Position numbers and translations under genes: made by a program. Below, piece by piece: positions 63,688-64,000 of a stretch of DNA of 64,000 nucleotides. Origin of the DNA: Cellvibrio sp. PSBB006 (GTDB lineage: Bacteria > Pseudomonadota > Gammaproteobacteria > Pseudomonadales > Cellvibrionaceae); the NCBI RefSeq assembly GCF_002162135.1, contig NZ_CP021382.1:3656001-3720000 (forward strand). Reading direction: 5' to 3'. Below the pieces are notes generated by a model. That model was not told the origin of the DNA. It worked only from the letters and a program-made list of their open reading frames with translations, and made no database searches. The first letter of the stretch is position 1; every line of letters begins with the position of its first letter.

Positions 63688-64000
63688 ATGCTGATTATTC
63701 CCGCCATAGACTTAAAAGACGGCCAATGCGTCCGACTCCGCCAAGGCCTCATGGACGACTCCACCGTCTTCTCCGACGACCCCGTCGCCATGGCCAAACA
63801 ATGGGTCGACCAAGGCTGCCGCCGCCTCCACCTCGTTGACCTCAACGGCGCCTTCGAAGGTAAGCCTGTTAACGGTGGCGTCGTCACCGCTATCGCCAAA
63901 GCCTACCCCACACTGCCGATCCAGATCGGTGGCGGCATTCGCAGCGCCGAAACCATCGAGCACTACCTCCAGGCCGGAGTGCAATACGTCATCATCGGCA
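63688..64000 (+). CDS. hisA: HisA isomerase, N-terminal part (runs off window)
   Basis: ATG at 63688; 104 codons visible, continuing past the edge. [20 protein letters not shown] with catalytic Asp8, [16 protein letters not shown] and [17 protein letters not shown] are diagnostic of phosphoribosylformimino-AICAR-phosphate isomerase (BBM II isomerase). The expected total is about 245 residues. Probably hisF follows outside. Confidence 0.95.
   Translation, partial: MLIIPAIDLKDGQCVRLRQGLMDDSTVFSDDPVAMAKQWVDQGCRRLHLVDLNGAFEGKPVNGGVVTAIAKAYPTLPIQIGGGIRSAETIEHYLQAGVQYVIIG

Noticed and set aside
1..64000. CRISPR arrays, tRNA, rRNA, transposases, integrases
   Set aside because: Looked for regular spaced repeats, tRNA-like T-loop strings and recombinase motifs; none found. 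Tandem repeats at 20094-20583 are coding, and REP copies are irregularly spaced.

Overview
The window reads like the chromosome of a saprophytic, plant-polysaccharide-degrading gammaproteobacterium, most likely Cellvibrio or a close relative. The main reasons are a galactomannan locus whose gene set (GH130, cellobiose/mannobiose 2-epimerase, GH5_7, GH27) matches what I recall of the Cellvibrio mixtus unkA/epiA/man5A/aga27A genes, a second secreted GH5 enzyme, and Pseudomonas/Cellvibrio-like housekeeping genes (nasA plus kinase, YgiQ, hisBHA). The taxonomic call is inference from gene content; no rRNA gene lies in the window.

Layout. 1-9.2 kb: the mannan locus: the end of an AGE-family epimerase/isomerase, a divergent LacI regulator, a sodium/sugar symporter, GH130 phosphorylase, EpiA, a GH5_7 lipoprotein and a GH27 alpha-galactosidase. 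Two 14-bp palindromes, before the symporter and before GH130, look like the LacI operators. 9.2-18.5 kb: an AT-richer accessory stretch of small, unrelated, all-plus-strand genes, many secreted. It holds one well-formed integron attC-like site (10053-10169) and several decaying genes (a nonsense codon, multiple frameshifts, an apparent internal deletion), so I read it as an old gene-cassette-like array without a visible integrase. 18.6-22.9 kb: a 1429-residue secreted mosaic protein (MAM, cadherin-like, thrombospondin-3, HAF and PQQ-propeller segments).

23-30.5 kb: small single genes (PEP-CTERM-like protein, GNAT, DUF4256, DUF1349 lipoprotein, class D beta-lactamase, VOC protein) and a DUF2157/DUF4401/GDYXXLXY operon. 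30.6-36 kb: an aa3-type cytochrome oxidase operon with a subunit I-III fusion and CtaG, then small membrane proteins. 36-39.5 kb: nitrate transporter and a phosphatase/kinase fusion behind a sigma-54-type promoter. 40-47.7 kb: AsmA, an acidic protein, a Ca/Na antiporter, an esterase and YgiQ, peppered with a REP-like repeat that also supplies the stop codons of two genes. 47.9-52.7 kb: a GH5 enzyme, a truncated muramidase-like fragment with a lipoprotein, PsiE, and an SbtA-type transporter with a divergent LysR regulator. 52.7-57.6 kb: a trifunctional MFS-acyltransferase-acyl-ACP synthetase with a divergent XRE regulator, and a DUF4870 protein. 57.8-61 kb: an overlapping prenyltransferase-like / methyltransferase / glycosyltransferase operon. 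61-64 kb: a 41-residue membrane protein behind a perfect FNR/ANR box, an outer-membrane protein, and hisB-hisH-hisA with a composite inverted repeat inserted between hisH and hisA.

I found no tRNA, rRNA, CRISPR array, transposase or integrase. Family assignments come from motif recognition by eye; no database search was run.
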